The notes under the pieces are model-generated. The model had not been told where the DNA came from and did not search any database. It saw only the letters and a program-made list of their open reading frames with translations. A DNA stretch of 64,000 nt from a virus. The translations under genes were made by a program, and so were the position numbers. Below, in pieces: positions 24,728 through 32,940 of the stretch. The stretch covers positions 1-64,000 of the IMG/VR virus record IMGVR_UViG_3300047274_000210. One strand, given 5' to 3'. The number at the start of each line of letters is the position of its first letter. The stretch's first letter is position 1.

Positions 24728-25291
24728 TTAAAACCAAAGGAATAAACCGTTGGCTGATAATAACAATCCTACTCCTGCTACTGCAAAACTACTCCAAAAC
24801 ATTGGCATGCTAACAGCAAGGATACTTGCTGATAGAACAACAATGGCCAACTGATATGCGGTTGATGCATATCCGATCCATGGACTAGATTTCTTTGCTA
24901 ATTCCCTGTCTGCCTCCATTTTACGTGCATTGACAGCGATTTCTTTCTTGTCTGTATCCATACGTTCTGCTTCTGCTTTGAACTCTTTCTTTAGCACAGG
25001 ATCGCTGGTTGTTTTAGATGCGATTTCATAACTAACTAATCTATTGTTTTTCGCTTGATATTGTGCCCAAGCATTGTTAGCACCTAGCGTATTGTTTAAT
25101 ACTGTACTGGACAATTTGCCACCATACCATGAGTTTACTGCTAGGAACAAAGCAAACACGGAAATAACCATACCTGCTTTGTCTTTGATCTTTGCTTCAC
25201 GCTCACTGCGACTGCCTACTGGAGGCTTTGGTGCGCTGTCGTCTTTTGGTTCTTTAGTAATTAATTTCAAGATTGAGTCGTGTAATGCCAT
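24728..25291 (-). CDS. DUF4337-like membrane protein (187 aa)
   Basis: N-terminal charged part, then TM helix GMVISVFALFLAVNSWYGG (about 40-58), the block LGANNAWAQYQAKNNRLVSY typical of DUF4337, a charged coiled region, and two C-terminal TM helices (YQLAIVVLSASILAVSMP; FAVAGVGLLLSANGLFLW). GGAGCGCCAG ribosome binding site. The family is of unknown function; here it sits among lysis genes. Confidence 0.7.
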   Translation of the reverse strand: MALHDSILKLITKEPKDDSAPKPPVGSRSEREAKIKDKAGMVISVFALFLAVNSWYGGKLSSTVLNNTLGANNAWAQYQAKNNRLVSYEIASKTTSDPVLKKEFKAEAERMDTDKKEIAVNARKMEADRELAKKSSPWIGYASTAYQLAIVVLSASILAVSMPMFWSSFAVAGVGLLLSANGLFLWF

Positions 25292-25302
25292 CTGGCGCTC
25301 CT

Positions 25303-25572
25303 TTAAAATCCAAGAATGTTTTTCTTAGGCGGATCAATTACCACCTGTTTACTGTGTTGCTGCAAATTCTGTAGCTGCATAATAGCTGTGGCTCTTACAG
25401 ACGCATCACTGCTTTTAGTCATTTCTATAAGAGCATTAAGTCTAGCTGCTTCAGTTATTGTCAAATCTTTGGAAATAGATTTTTGTGCTTCTACATAGAT
25501 TTGATAATCATTGTTAGTGGTAGCACATCCTGCTAGAGTTAGGCAAAAAACTGATACGATAATTGCTTTCAT
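25303..25572 (-). CDS. lipoprotein (89 aa)
   Basis: ATG at 25572 chosen over an upstream GTG. Lipobox LTLAGC gives a lipidated Cys at about residue 15; the next residues (ATTNND) lack Asp at +2, so outer-membrane sorting is expected. The mature part is helical (ARLNALIEMTKSSDASVRATAI). Second lipoprotein in tandem; either this or its upstream neighbour could be the o-spanin. Confidence 0.7.
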   Translation of the reverse strand: MKAIIVSVFCLTLAGCATTNNDYQIYVEAQKSISKDLTITEAARLNALIEMTKSSDASVRATAIMQLQNLQQHSKQVVIDPPKKNILGF

Positions 25573-25573
25573 C

Positions 25574-25840
25574 TTATTTAACACTCTCGTGTATTTTTTT
25601 CTGCTCTACATACCATTCGTTCCAACCGTCTACTTTGGTAGAACATTCATAATAAAGTGCGTAGTTTTCTACGATAACTTTTAGCATTTCTGTAATGGCA
25701 ACTTTGTCGCCCTCGACCTTTTTAAGGTTTTCACATTTTTCAGTTAAGGCCTTTGGCACTTCTGGAAATTTTTGTTTAACGGGCACAGATGTCGCGCAGC
25801 CTGCAAGACCCAATACTACCAGTAGATATGCTAGTTTCAT
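25574..25840 (-). CDS. o-spanin-like lipoprotein (88 aa)
   Basis: Short signal with lipobox LGLAGC at residues 9-14 and a mature helical domain (VPKALTEKCENLKKVEGDKV). It overlaps the spanin-like membrane protein by ATGA, as expected of an Rz/Rz1-type pair, and would sit in the outer membrane. The mature sequence resembles the Rz1-like lipoproteins of other phages only in general layout. Confidence 0.7.
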   Translation of the reverse strand: MKLAYLLVVLGLAGCATSVPVKQKFPEVPKALTEKCENLKKVEGDKVAITEMLKVIVENYALYYECSTKVDGWNEWYVEQKKIHESVK

Positions 25841-26349
25841 TTTTTGTTCTCCGCTGCGTCATTGAGTTGTTTGATGACTTCCGGTGGAGTAGCTGCTTTA
25901 TTATGTTCGTCGACGATGATCTTGGGAATAGGACAGTTTTCAATATACTTGACTACTTCTTTGTCCTGGGTTATCACTCTGTCTACATATTCGATCTGTG
26001 TCTTGGCCTTTTCTTTGATTACCTTGGTTTTTTCAACTATCTTAGTTTGTATTTCTACATTTTTGGTGTTGGCACGTTCTTCGGCGATCTTGATCTGTTC
26101 TTCGAGTGCTCGAACCTTTTCTCGCCATTCCATCTCGACACTGTAACCGCCTTTGAAAAATAATCCTGCTACCAATAGAGCTGCGCTGACTACCTGTAAT
26201 ATTAGGTAATAGGGAGAAAGTGCTGGGAACCAGCGCAGTATTCTATTGATAACAAAGAATGATAAGAATGAGCCGACTGCACCAACGATCAGTATCGTAT
26301 TGATTATATACAATAGAAAACTGTCAGGAATAAAGCTCAACATCCACAT
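25837..26349 (-). CDS. i-spanin-like inner-membrane coiled-coil protein (170 aa)
   Basis: Two hydrophobic helices near the N-terminus (LLYIINTILIVGAVGSFLSF; YLILQVVSAALLVAGLFF) followed by a periplasmic coiled coil of about 90 residues (MEWREKVRALEEQIKIAEER..VVKYIENCP). Classical i-spanins have one TM, so this is a variant. Followed by the o-spanin-like lipoprotein and preceded by the endolysin. Predicted to fuse inner and outer membranes in the last step of lysis. Confidence 0.65.
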   Translation of the reverse strand: MWMLSFIPDSFLLYIINTILIVGAVGSFLSFFVINRILRWFPALSPYYLILQVVSAALLVAGLFFKGGYSVEMEWREKVRALEEQIKIAEERANTKNVEIQTKIVEKTKVIKEKAKTQIEYVDRVITQDKEVVKYIENCPIPKIIVDEHNKAATPPEVIKQLNDAAENKK

Positions 26350-26351
26350 GA

Positions 26352-26981
26352 TTAGTGTGCTCCAAAGATATGTAATGCGTGGTTATAATGTTTGATACGA
26401 TCTTCTAAACCAATGGTACCACCATTGATGCGTTTGGTCAATGTAAGGATATCACCTTTGTCTGCCCAGGTATTCAAATTGTTCTGCTCCCAGAAGAAAC
26501 AGGCCGACTGTACAGCACCTTCGAATGTCTGCAGATATTCGCTGGCTTCTTCAACAGGAATATCTAAAGACGCAGCAAAGAATGTATAGTTGTCTTTACC
26601 GGTTAATTGAATCAATCCACGACCGCAGTAACGGAAGCCATCTCCTGAAGCCTCGTCTCCGTTGCCCATACGATTCGCATAGACTCTGTTGGCGATCATT
26701 TCTGGCTTGTTAGCGTATGCCGCAGCGGTTGCATCATCTGGAAAATACTTAGGAAATACCTTGCGTAGGCTTGCTGCCTTGTAGTTTAAGTTTTCTTTCA
26801 AGAAAACAAAGCCACCGGATTCATGGGCGCACTGTGCTAGAAAAGCTGCTACACGCTGTGGAGTATTGATTCCGTACTCCGGTAGTATTTCTGAAAGAGC
26901 CTGATACCATTGATCGATATAGGGGTTCTTTGGAATCATTTCCTTTAATTGTTCTCTGCTGAAGTTGAATGTAAAACTCAT
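26352..26981 (-). CDS. GH19 chitinase-fold endolysin
   Basis: 209 residues. AQCAHESGGFVFLKENLNY (about 49-67) contains the catalytic Glu of the family, followed by the characteristic FPKYF, ANRVYANRMGNGDEASGDG and GRGLIQLTGKDNY blocks. Hydrolyses peptidoglycan glycan strands. There is no signal peptide, so it needs the holin. ATGA overlap with the upstream unknown gene. First gene of the lysis run in transcription order. Confidence 0.92.
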   Translation of the reverse strand: MSFTFNFSREQLKEMIPKNPYIDQWYQALSEILPEYGINTPQRVAAFLAQCAHESGGFVFLKENLNYKAASLRKVFPKYFPDDATAAAYANKPEMIANRVYANRMGNGDEASGDGFRYCGRGLIQLTGKDNYTFFAASLDIPVEEASEYLQTFEGAVQSACFFWEQNNLNTWADKGDILTLTKRINGGTIGLEDRIKHYNHALHIFGAH

Positions 26982-27721
26982 TGTTCGATCCTTTGTAATA
27001 ACATAGTTTGTTTTCCGTTATGCAAAACAAAATTTTGATCAACTTTGTTGATGCCATAGTCGCCTAATACTTTAGTCAACCAAAAAATTTCACTCATAGA
27101 TTTGTCATCGATAGACACAGGTCCTTCGATATTTTCTAGTACAGAATCTGACTCATCTACAATTTTAAATTTCAGTACCTTATCAAATGGTTTGTATATG
27201 GTAATGATATCCTTATCTAATTTGAGATCGTCCATTAGCGTCTTACTAAAGAATTTTTTCACTTCTTCTGTCTTGACATTATTGAGAAAGCTATCATACA
27301 TGCTAGGAGTAGCAGGTATCACTGATTTTAAACTTTCTTCTGTAAGATCGTGGACGCCTTCTTTTTTATGATACTTGAATTTAAATTCGTTCATGCCTGT
27401 GAGTTTCTTAATACCGTAGGTAAGTTCTCGTATTTGTTCAGCGAGCTCAGGTGTTCTGGCCAACTCTATAAAAACTACATATTCGCCGTCAGTATTTTCT
27501 CCCGAAGCAACATCTGAATCTAAAACGAAGTTATAACCTTTCTCGATAAATTCCATTAGGTCTTTAGCAGGATTACGGTCTTTGGCCACAACACTGACAA
27601 CACAGACATCACGATCCTCCCCCATCTTAGATCTAAAAGTATCTATGGTCAATAGAGGTTTGATCATGTTTTCGAGATCCTTAGATCTCAGACCTTCATT
27701 AAGCTGCTGGTTGTTCTGCAT
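26978..27721 (-). CDS. conserved hypothetical protein (247 aa)
   Basis: Soluble alpha/beta protein; VCVVSVVAKDRNPAKDLMEF and DGEYVVFIELARTPELAEQI look like a ferredoxin-like fold. Strong AGGAAACAGCAA site. It overlaps the next upstream gene by 23 nt, and the two appear as a conserved pair in related aquatic phages. Function unknown; a virion or head-completion role is possible because a late element governs the pair. Confidence 0.6.
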   Translation of the reverse strand: MQNNQQLNEGLRSKDLENMIKPLLTIDTFRSKMGEDRDVCVVSVVAKDRNPAKDLMEFIEKGYNFVLDSDVASGENTDGEYVVFIELARTPELAEQIRELTYGIKKLTGMNEFKFKYHKKEGVHDLTEESLKSVIPATPSMYDSFLNNVKTEEVKKFFSKTLMDDLKLDKDIITIYKPFDKVLKFKIVDESDSVLENIEGPVSIDDKSMSEIFWLTKVLGDYGINKVDQNFVLHNGKQTMLLQRIEQ

Positions 27722-28229
27722 TTGCTGTTTCCTGTGCTGCTGCGGTTTGATCAGTAGTTTGAGAAACTACACCACTGAGATTCAGTATATCTTCAACTTT
27801 ATTCTTATCGAGATTCCTATATCCTCGATTGATATCATTCATTAATTTTTTAGGAATAGTTATCTTGACCAACCAGATATCTTCGTGATCTATTTTTCCT
27901 TTTTTAGTTCCAGGACGTATGTCGTCGGGTTTTTTAATTCTACGAACCTTGGCCAGCTTTGATTCCGCGATCTGAACTTTGCATCCGTAGTCTAATAATC
28001 TAACACCGCCCTTGGGCTCTGGCATATTTTCTTTAGGCCACATGAACGTGCATTCTACGAAATAGCGTGATTCTCTGGGCCCTGCAACTAGCTCTCCGTC
28101 TAGCCAGTTGTCGTAGACATAGATATCTAACTCATCTATAACTCTCTCAAAATCTTTGAGCAAATTTAAGCTATTGTTAGAGCCGTAGATCTGTTCTATG
28201 TTACTAATAATGTCTTTAATATCAGCCAT
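27699..28229 (-). CDS. conserved hypothetical protein (176 aa)
   Basis: ATG at 28229 with GGGAGAAATT. Blocks DIYVYDNWLDGELVAGP, CTFMWPKENMPEPKGG, LLDYGCKV and DIWLVKITIPKKLM are conserved in T4-like aquatic phages; C-terminus Ala/Gln-rich. A GATAAATA element lies 15 nt upstream, so expression is late. No enzymatic motif. Confidence 0.6.
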   Translation of the reverse strand: MADIKDIISNIEQIYGSNNSLNLLKDFERVIDELDIYVYDNWLDGELVAGPRESRYFVECTFMWPKENMPEPKGGVRLLDYGCKVQIAESKLAKVRRIKKPDDIRPGTKKGKIDHEDIWLVKITIPKKLMNDINRGYRNLDKNKVEDILNLSGVVSQTTDQTAAAQETANAEQPAA

Positions 28230-28244
28230 AATTTCTCCCAAATG

Positions 28245-28252
28245 TATTTATC
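28245..28252 (-). promoter_or_regulatory. late-type promoter element GATAAATA
   Basis: Minus strand, 15 nt upstream of the ATG at 28229; heads the unit containing the conserved pair and the endolysin. Confidence 0.65.
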
Positions 28253-28307
28253 AGTCAAAAACTTAAACATATCATTTAAATTTTTGCCCAGACTGTTAAA
28301 TACTCAT

Positions 28308-28350
28308 GTGCTCGGTACGGGCACAACGGTCAAAGGTCCGTGCCTAGCAC
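28308..28350 (+). promoter_or_regulatory. long imperfect hairpin in the phoH leader
   Basis: Plus-strand arms 28308-28322 and 28336-28350 pair over 15 positions with one mismatch and two G-U pairs around a 13-nt loop. It ends 5 nt before AAGGAGG, the phoH ribosome binding site. There is no U run, so it is not a terminator; a leader regulatory structure is likely. Confidence 0.55.
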
Positions 28351-28373
28351 TTAAAAAGGAGGGCTAACCTTAT

Positions 28374-29105
28374 ATGAAAAGACGAAGAGCAGCACTGAAG
28401 GCTAACTCTTATCAAGAAGAGTCTAATGTAATAAAATTAGTAGAAAAACCCCATCAACGTAGACCTAGAATCCAGATCTATCCTAAAAACCTCAACCAAG
28501 AATCGTACTTACTCAAGCTAAATGACCAGCAAAAAATGATTGTTTTTGCCATAGGTCCTGCCGGCACGGGTAAAACAATGCTGGCGGTACAGTGGGCTAT
28601 AGATCAGCTCAAGTATGGAGAAGCTACTAAGATCGTTATTACAAGACCCGCAGTCTCAGTAGATGAACAACATGGGTTTTTACCTGGAGATCTTAATCAA
28701 AAGATGGAGCCCTGGACTAAGCCTATAATGGACGTTTTCTCTGAAAACTACAATGCTAGAGAAATTACTAACATGATAACCGAGGGGGTGATTGAAACCA
28801 GTCCTCTAGCATATATGAGAGGCCGAACATTCAAGAACGCAGTCATCATAGCTGATGAAATGCAGAACGCTACACCTAGTCAAATGAAAATGCTGCTTAC
28901 TAGGTTAGGTCAAGGATCGAAGATGATCGTAACGGGTGATTTGCAACAAGCAGACCGACCATCAAATAATGGTCTGTTAGAGTTCCTCAAGTTGTATAAC
29001 AACTTTGCAAATCATAGATATGTTGATATTTGTCACTTTGACATAGGTGACATTGAACGCCACGAGGCGGTAAAGGAGATCTTAGCAATCTACGGTGATT
29101 CTTAA
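28374..29105 (+). CDS. phoH: PhoH-family ATPase
   Basis: 243 residues. Walker A GPAGTGKT (about 62-69), Walker B VIIADEMQNA (about 163-172) and VTGDLQQADRP (about 189-199) are the PhoH/helicase SF1-like core. An AAGGAGG ribosome binding site lies 11 nt before the ATG. It is one of few plus-strand genes and faces away from the late unit; its stop overlaps the stop of the minus-strand gene at 29102. Widely used marker of marine phages; proposed role in RNA metabolism or phosphate-stress response, not established. Confidence 0.93.
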   Translation: MKRRRAALKANSYQEESNVIKLVEKPHQRRPRIQIYPKNLNQESYLLKLNDQQKMIVFAIGPAGTGKTMLAVQWAIDQLKYGEATKIVITRPAVSVDEQHGFLPGDLNQKMEPWTKPIMDVFSENYNAREITNMITEGVIETSPLAYMRGRTFKNAVIIADEMQNATPSQMKMLLTRLGQGSKMIVTGDLQQADRPSNNGLLEFLKLYNNFANHRYVDICHFDIGDIERHEAVKEILAIYGDS

Positions 29106-29338
29106 TCTTTAGGGAGGTAGGGGGTCAAACGATCCCCTAGCATTCTCTTATAAAACTCGATCATGTCGTGATATGATGCTTGAGAATTTAGACCGTTTTT
29201 TAAACATTGTTTTTTCTTGAAGTCAAGAATTACCTTGGCACTTTGATAGTGTTTTAGTTTCACACTATTTTTAAACTCGGTAAGTTCGTCATACTTGCCG
29301 TCGGGCCTTTTGATATAGGTCACGATCATATATCTCAT
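29102..29338 (-). CDS. conserved hypothetical protein (78 aa)
   Basis: [22 protein letters not shown] start, Lys-rich centre, FYKRMLGDRLTPYLPKD end. TAATG coupling with the gene upstream. Same layout as a small protein of cyanophage-like T4 relatives. Unknown function. Confidence 0.6.
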   Translation of the reverse strand: MRYMIVTYIKRPDGKYDELTEFKNSVKLKHYQSAKVILDFKKKQCLKNGLNSQASYHDMIEFYKRMLGDRLTPYLPKD

Positions 29339-29826
29339 TATATGGGATTTCCTTCTTCGTCTACTTCCATCCAGGTATAATCACCTAACCATTTTACTCT
29401 ACAGATGTAATCGTAGTTATCGGGTACACCAGTACTCCAGTCGTTTGGACCATGCATGGTCAGTAGAGTTCCGCCTTTTCTTGTGTCGAAGGCTAGCCAA
29501 TAGCATTGACCGTGAGCGATCTGAAACTGATACTTGGCAGCATGAACCCAGTCTGTGATTTCTAATCTACGTTTGATACTGGCTGCTTGTTTTTGCAAAA
29601 CAACAACAAGTTCCATGATACGATTATATTCCTGTTGCCCGTGCATACGAGCAACATTTATCATGATATCTTTTTGTTTTTCTACAGGAATTAAATCAAA
29701 AGCAGGACCACCTACCTCAGTGGGATAGGCAGTGACATTTCGATTAAAGAAAGCTACTAGACTGTCTCCGATGTTGGCATCGTAGCTGTCTTTGCCTTTG
29801 GCGACATTGCTTTCTTTATCGGTCAT
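29338..29826 (-). CDS. DUF2452 family protein (162 aa)
   Basis: [20 protein letters not shown] (about 35-54), a helical [20 protein letters not shown] segment and [13 protein letters not shown] match the DUF2452 pattern. Unknown biochemical role. ATGA/TAATG coupled between ferredoxin and a small protein. Confidence 0.7.
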   Translation of the reverse strand: MTDKESNVAKGKDSYDANIGDSLVAFFNRNVTAYPTEVGGPAFDLIPVEKQKDIMINVARMHGQQEYNRIMELVVVLQKQAASIKRRLEITDWVHAAKYQFQIAHGQCYWLAFDTRKGGTLLTMHGPNDWSTGVPDNYDYICRVKWLGDYTWMEVDEEGNPI

Positions 29827-30146
29827 TCTTCTAGATGCTGGAGCTTATCGGGCTTATCTGTCCACTCTTTATGATCAGGCAATGGAGATTTAGACCTAGT
29901 TATATTAGGCCATTTAAGACTGAGTTTTCGATTAAGGTCTGTCCAAAAAATTCCATCGATGGTTTTATCTGAATCAGACTTGATAGCATCAATAGGGCAT
30001 TCGGGAACACAGACTCCGCAGTCTATACATTCGTCAGGATTGATGGCGAGAAAATTTGGTCCTTCGTAGAAACAGTCCACAGGACATACATTGACACAAT
30101 CAGTATGTTTACACTTGATACAGTTTTCAGTAACTAGATAGCTCAT
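29823..30146 (-). CDS. fdxA: 7Fe-8S-type ferredoxin
   Basis: 107 residues, the length of FdxA. Cys pattern [14 protein letters not shown] (about 9-22) and [12 protein letters not shown] (about 40-51): the second is a complete CxxCxxCxxxCP [4Fe-4S] motif and the first fits the 3Fe-4S/4Fe-4S half of Azotobacter-type ferredoxin I. It carries electrons in the cytoplasm. TAATG coupling to the clamp loader is likely accidental operon membership. With the Isc proteins it forms an Fe-S theme. Confidence 0.93.
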   Translation of the reverse strand: MSYLVTENCIKCKHTDCVNVCPVDCFYEGPNFLAINPDECIDCGVCVPECPIDAIKSDSDKTIDGIFWTDLNRKLSLKWPNITRSKSPLPDHKEWTDKPDKLQHLEE

Positions 30147-31060
30147 TAGAGTCTGGCCAATTTAATCAGTACAGCAGCTAGGTTAATCTCGGAATCAACA
30201 ACCAACGTATGATCTACAAGACCTTGCTTGATGATCAATATGGCCTTGTCTTGATTATCCTCGCTGCCAAATATGTCGATGTTGTCATAGAGCCAACGAT
30301 AGACTTCTTCCATTTCTTCAGCACGTAGTTTACCACAGAGTAGTTTACGTGCTTCTTGAATTTTACCTGCCTTGAAAAGTTCAACCATGTCAAACTTCCA
30401 ATCAGCTTCTCCGCTGTCTCCCTTATTAGGAGGGTTCAACTTACCTTCGTTGACATTTTGTTGTACCAGATTAATACATTTACGCAGATCGGGATATGTG
30501 ACCTTGACATAGTTATCTAGTGTATCAAGATCAAACTCTACAGCTTCCTCGACCAAAATAGTAGCGACACGGGCAGTAAACTCAGTGATATCAGTCCGTT
30601 CAACGTGAAATCCTTGACACCTAGAATGGATGGCAGGAATGATCCTATTAGGATAATTGCAAGTAAGAACAAATCTAGCGGTTGCGTGATATTCTTCCAT
30701 AACACCACGTAGAGCGGCCTGGGCATTGGGGGATAAGTAATCTGCTTCATCTAATAGCACTACCTTAAAGGGTCCGAACGGAATCATCTGCACGAAGTTT
30801 GTGATCTTGTCTCTGACATCTTCTACGGAGTTTGTGCGACTAGCGTTGATCTCTAGGACATCATAATCTTCGATGCCCAGTTCGTGTATGAGTATTTTTG
30901 CCAGGGTAGTTTTTCCGATACCCGCACTACCACTAAGCAGCAGATGCGGAATACTTTGATCTTTGATCCACGTTTCGATCTGTTTACGTTGATGGTCGTC
31001 TCTGAAAACATAACCTTCTATGCTTTTAGGTCGATATTTTTCAACCCATAGTTCTTTCAT
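30146..31060 (-). CDS. 44: clamp-loader ATPase subunit (T4 gp44-like)
   Basis: 304 residues. [14 protein letters not shown], Walker [10 protein letters not shown] (about 44-52), [10 protein letters not shown] (about 101-110) and the SRCQ arginine-finger motif (about 147-150) define the RFC small-subunit family. It loads the gp45 clamp. Coupled to its neighbours by ATGA. No gp62-type partner is recognisable in this window. Confidence 0.94.
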   Translation of the reverse strand: MKELWVEKYRPKSIEGYVFRDDHQRKQIETWIKDQSIPHLLLSGSAGIGKTTLAKILIHELGIEDYDVLEINASRTNSVEDVRDKITNFVQMIPFGPFKVVLLDEADYLSPNAQAALRGVMEEYHATARFVLTCNYPNRIIPAIHSRCQGFHVERTDITEFTARVATILVEEAVEFDLDTLDNYVKVTYPDLRKCINLVQQNVNEGKLNPPNKGDSGEADWKFDMVELFKAGKIQEARKLLCGKLRAEEMEEVYRWLYDNIDIFGSEDNQDKAILIIKQGLVDHTLVVDSEINLAAVLIKLARL

Positions 31061-31260
31061 TTTTTATCCTTATTGAGTGTGTCTAATTCTTCTGGGTAGG
31101 CGAATCTAGAATTCGGATCTACTATTCGATAAAGATTAAAAGGCTTCCAATACTTATGAAGTAGATTATTCACGATCAGGACAGTGGAAAAAATAATTAT
31201 CGCGGCTATACCTACTAAAATACTACAGGCCAAAAACACAGCCGCTTGATCCATCGTCAT
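31057..31260 (-). CDS. single-TM small membrane protein (67 aa)
   Basis: One TM helix at about 8-30 (FLACSILVGIAAIIIFSTVL), then a short cytoplasmic or periplasmic tail. ATGA overlaps on both sides indicate real translation. Function unknown. Confidence 0.55.
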   Translation of the reverse strand: MTMDQAAVFLACSILVGIAAIIIFSTVLIVNNLLHKYWKPFNLYRIVDPNSRFAYPEELDTLNKDKK

Positions 31261-31697
31261 ACTTCACCTTTTAATTTTTTATCTATCTCTGCGGCGATCA
31301 CTCGCTGACGTAATTCACTGGTTGAAAAGTTATGTTCGCGTTTGTTGAAATAAAATTCAATGCAGCGCATCATACATTCATGTCTACCTGTAAAATCTTC
31401 GTGTTCGTACTCTTGTCCTAGTATTCTAACATTAATAGGATATGAAAGCAAGATGTTTACAAGATCTTCTTCTGTTTCGTAGACAAGAATTTCGTCTACA
31501 TACTTGCAGGCCTTGAGTTGTTCGTAGCGTTCAAATACTGATTGAACGGGTTTATTTTTGATACCCGGCCGATCGATAGTTGGATCTGTTTGTAATCCCA
31601 CTATCAAATGATCGCATTGCGTCTTGGCTTCTTTGAGCATCATTATATGACCTGCATGAAACAGATCAAAGGTTGAACAGGTAAAACCGATCTTCAT
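31257..31697 (-). CDS. TagD/RfaE-like cytidylyltransferase
   Basis: 146 residues. MKIGFTCSTFDLFHAGHIMM (about 1-20) has the HxGH nucleotide-binding motif, and FSTSELRQRV (about 121-130) is the ISTSELR-like motif of glycerol-3-phosphate/ADP-heptose cytidylyltransferases. Product would be a CDP- or ADP-activated sugar or alcohol, perhaps a precursor for the glycosyltransferases in this genome. Confidence 0.85.
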   Translation of the reverse strand: MKIGFTCSTFDLFHAGHIMMLKEAKTQCDHLIVGLQTDPTIDRPGIKNKPVQSVFERYEQLKACKYVDEILVYETEEDLVNILLSYPINVRILGQEYEHEDFTGRHECMMRCIEFYFNKREHNFSTSELRQRVIAAEIDKKLKGEV

Positions 31698-32098
31698 CCT
31701 TCTAGTCCTTGCTTGAGCAATGATGTTTCTTTATTGGTAAAATTTTTGAGATTGGGAGGTTCCCAGCCTAGGGGTTTGAGCACCTTGCCATCTTCACGCT
31801 TGCGTACCTTGCCAGTTTCCTTATCGATCTTGGCAAAGTTAGTGCGCATGACTTCTTTCCATGCACCTTCAGCATCCGCACCCATACTGTGCAATGCGCC
31901 GATAGTGACCACCAATATGTCGGTCAATGCATCTACGATTTCAACAGGATCGCAATTGGCGATAGCTGCTTTTAATTCGTCATTGTATTCTTCGTCAATC
32001 AACTTGACGTAGAGATTAAATTGTTCTAGATTCCAACCATCAACACTTTGGTCGCAGGCCCGCATGAACTTTTCTTGGTCGCGGAAGGGGTTAGTCAT
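31694..32098 (-). CDS. MazG-like all-alpha NTP pyrophosphohydrolase
   Basis: 134 residues. VKLIDEEYNDELKAA (about 30-44) and VDALTDILVVTIGA (about 56-69) give the E-E-x-x-E and D/E-x-x-D metal sites of the MazG/DR2231-type fold; the C-terminus GKVRKREDGKVLKPLGW matches phage versions. It hydrolyses NTPs to NMP and PPi, possibly house-cleaning non-canonical or (p)ppGpp-type nucleotides. TAAGGAGATACG precedes the ATG. Confidence 0.82.
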   Translation of the reverse strand: MTNPFRDQEKFMRACDQSVDGWNLEQFNLYVKLIDEEYNDELKAAIANCDPVEIVDALTDILVVTIGALHSMGADAEGAWKEVMRTNFAKIDKETGKVRKREDGKVLKPLGWEPPNLKNFTNKETSLLKQGLEG

Positions 32099-32107
32099 CG
32101 TATCTCC

Positions 32108-32347
32108 TTAAGATTTTAGAATCTTAATGATACGCTTTTTTTCTTGTTCTGTCAACCACTGTTTTTCTATTTCTCCAAAATCTGGAGCTTCTGCTAGAGC
32201 GTCGTCGACGATTTTTTTAAGTTGATATAGATCTTTTTTATATTCGAAAGATGTAAATCCATCGTTGTACATGCTGGAACACTCACGAGATAGCGCATGA
32301 ATCTGATTGGCTATATCAGCAGCATCCCAGCTTTTTCTAAAACCCAT
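32108..32347 (-). CDS. conserved hypothetical helical protein (79 aa)
   Basis: MGFRKSWDAADIANQIHALS and a charged C-terminal helix (QWLTEQEKKRIIKILKS). TAATG coupling with the GroES-like gene. No family recognised. Confidence 0.55.
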   Translation of the reverse strand: MGFRKSWDAADIANQIHALSRECSSMYNDGFTSFEYKKDLYQLKKIVDDALAEAPDFGEIEKQWLTEQEKKRIIKILKS

Positions 32348-32706
32348 TAGACCGAATTTCCTATGAGGATATCTTCTGCACTCGGAGCAGTATCCGAAAT
32401 AGCCATGATACCATTGGTGTCGACTCTGTGTACTTTGAGTTCTCGTTCACCGTCATTGATGTGCATGGCTCTGGTCCAACGTCCGTGTTCGATTAGAATC
32501 CAATCGCCAACTTTTACATCGGTTTGTTTGGGACCTACGCAGTAGACTCGACCCCATCTTGGTTTTACGCCATGTGCTTGACCATTGTCTGATCTTAAGA
32601 CAATACCGGCAGCAGTGGTTATCTCTCCAAAATCCATGTCGGAAACAATGACCCAATCGTGGATCGCTTTGATTTTGACATGCTTGACATCATAGGCTGT
32701 TGACAT
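32347..32706 (-). CDS. groES: GroES-like co-chaperonin
   Basis: 119 residues. VKIKAIHDWVIVSDMDFGE then TTAAGIVLRSDN (mobile-loop region) and GRVYCVGPKQTDVKVGDWI align with the bacterial GroES layout (IRPLHDRV..GIVL..VKVGD). T4 encodes the functionally equivalent gp31. It would cap host GroEL to fold large capsid proteins. GAGGTAATAC precedes the ATG. Confidence 0.85.
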   Translation of the reverse strand: MSTAYDVKHVKIKAIHDWVIVSDMDFGEITTAAGIVLRSDNGQAHGVKPRWGRVYCVGPKQTDVKVGDWILIEHGRWTRAMHINDGERELKVHRVDTNGIMAISDTAPSAEDILIGNSV

Positions 32707-32709
32707 GTA

Positions 32710-32940
32710 TTACCTCTTGCTGCCTCGAGTTGCGATTTCTTCTTTTATGGCTCTAGGATTATTTTGATAGTAGTCCTGGAGGATCTGTTCTCTCGTGCGC
32801 ACGATTTTGCCACCAGGACCTAGTTCGTCCCCTCTGGCATTGACTTTCATGTTACCGATCGCAGGAGTTAGTTCGTTGATTAGGTTTAGTTTTTCCATAT
32901 CAATTTCTTTGCCCTGCATGCTTGTATGTGTTTTACCCAT
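32710..32940 (-). CDS. conserved hypothetical protein (76 aa)
   Basis: Begins MGKTHTSMQGKEIDMEKL and has VNARGDELGPGGKIV; the same opening and RGDxLGPGG block recur in aquatic T4-like phages. AAGGAGATCAAA upstream. No function known. Confidence 0.6.
   Translation of the reverse strand: MGKTHTSMQGKEIDMEKLNLINELTPAIGNMKVNARGDELGPGGKIVRTREQILQDYYQNNPRAIKEEIATRGSKR

Noticed and set aside
28308-28350. Intrinsic terminator upstream of phoH
   Set aside because: No U run follows on either strand that fits; the hairpin directly precedes a ribosome binding site.
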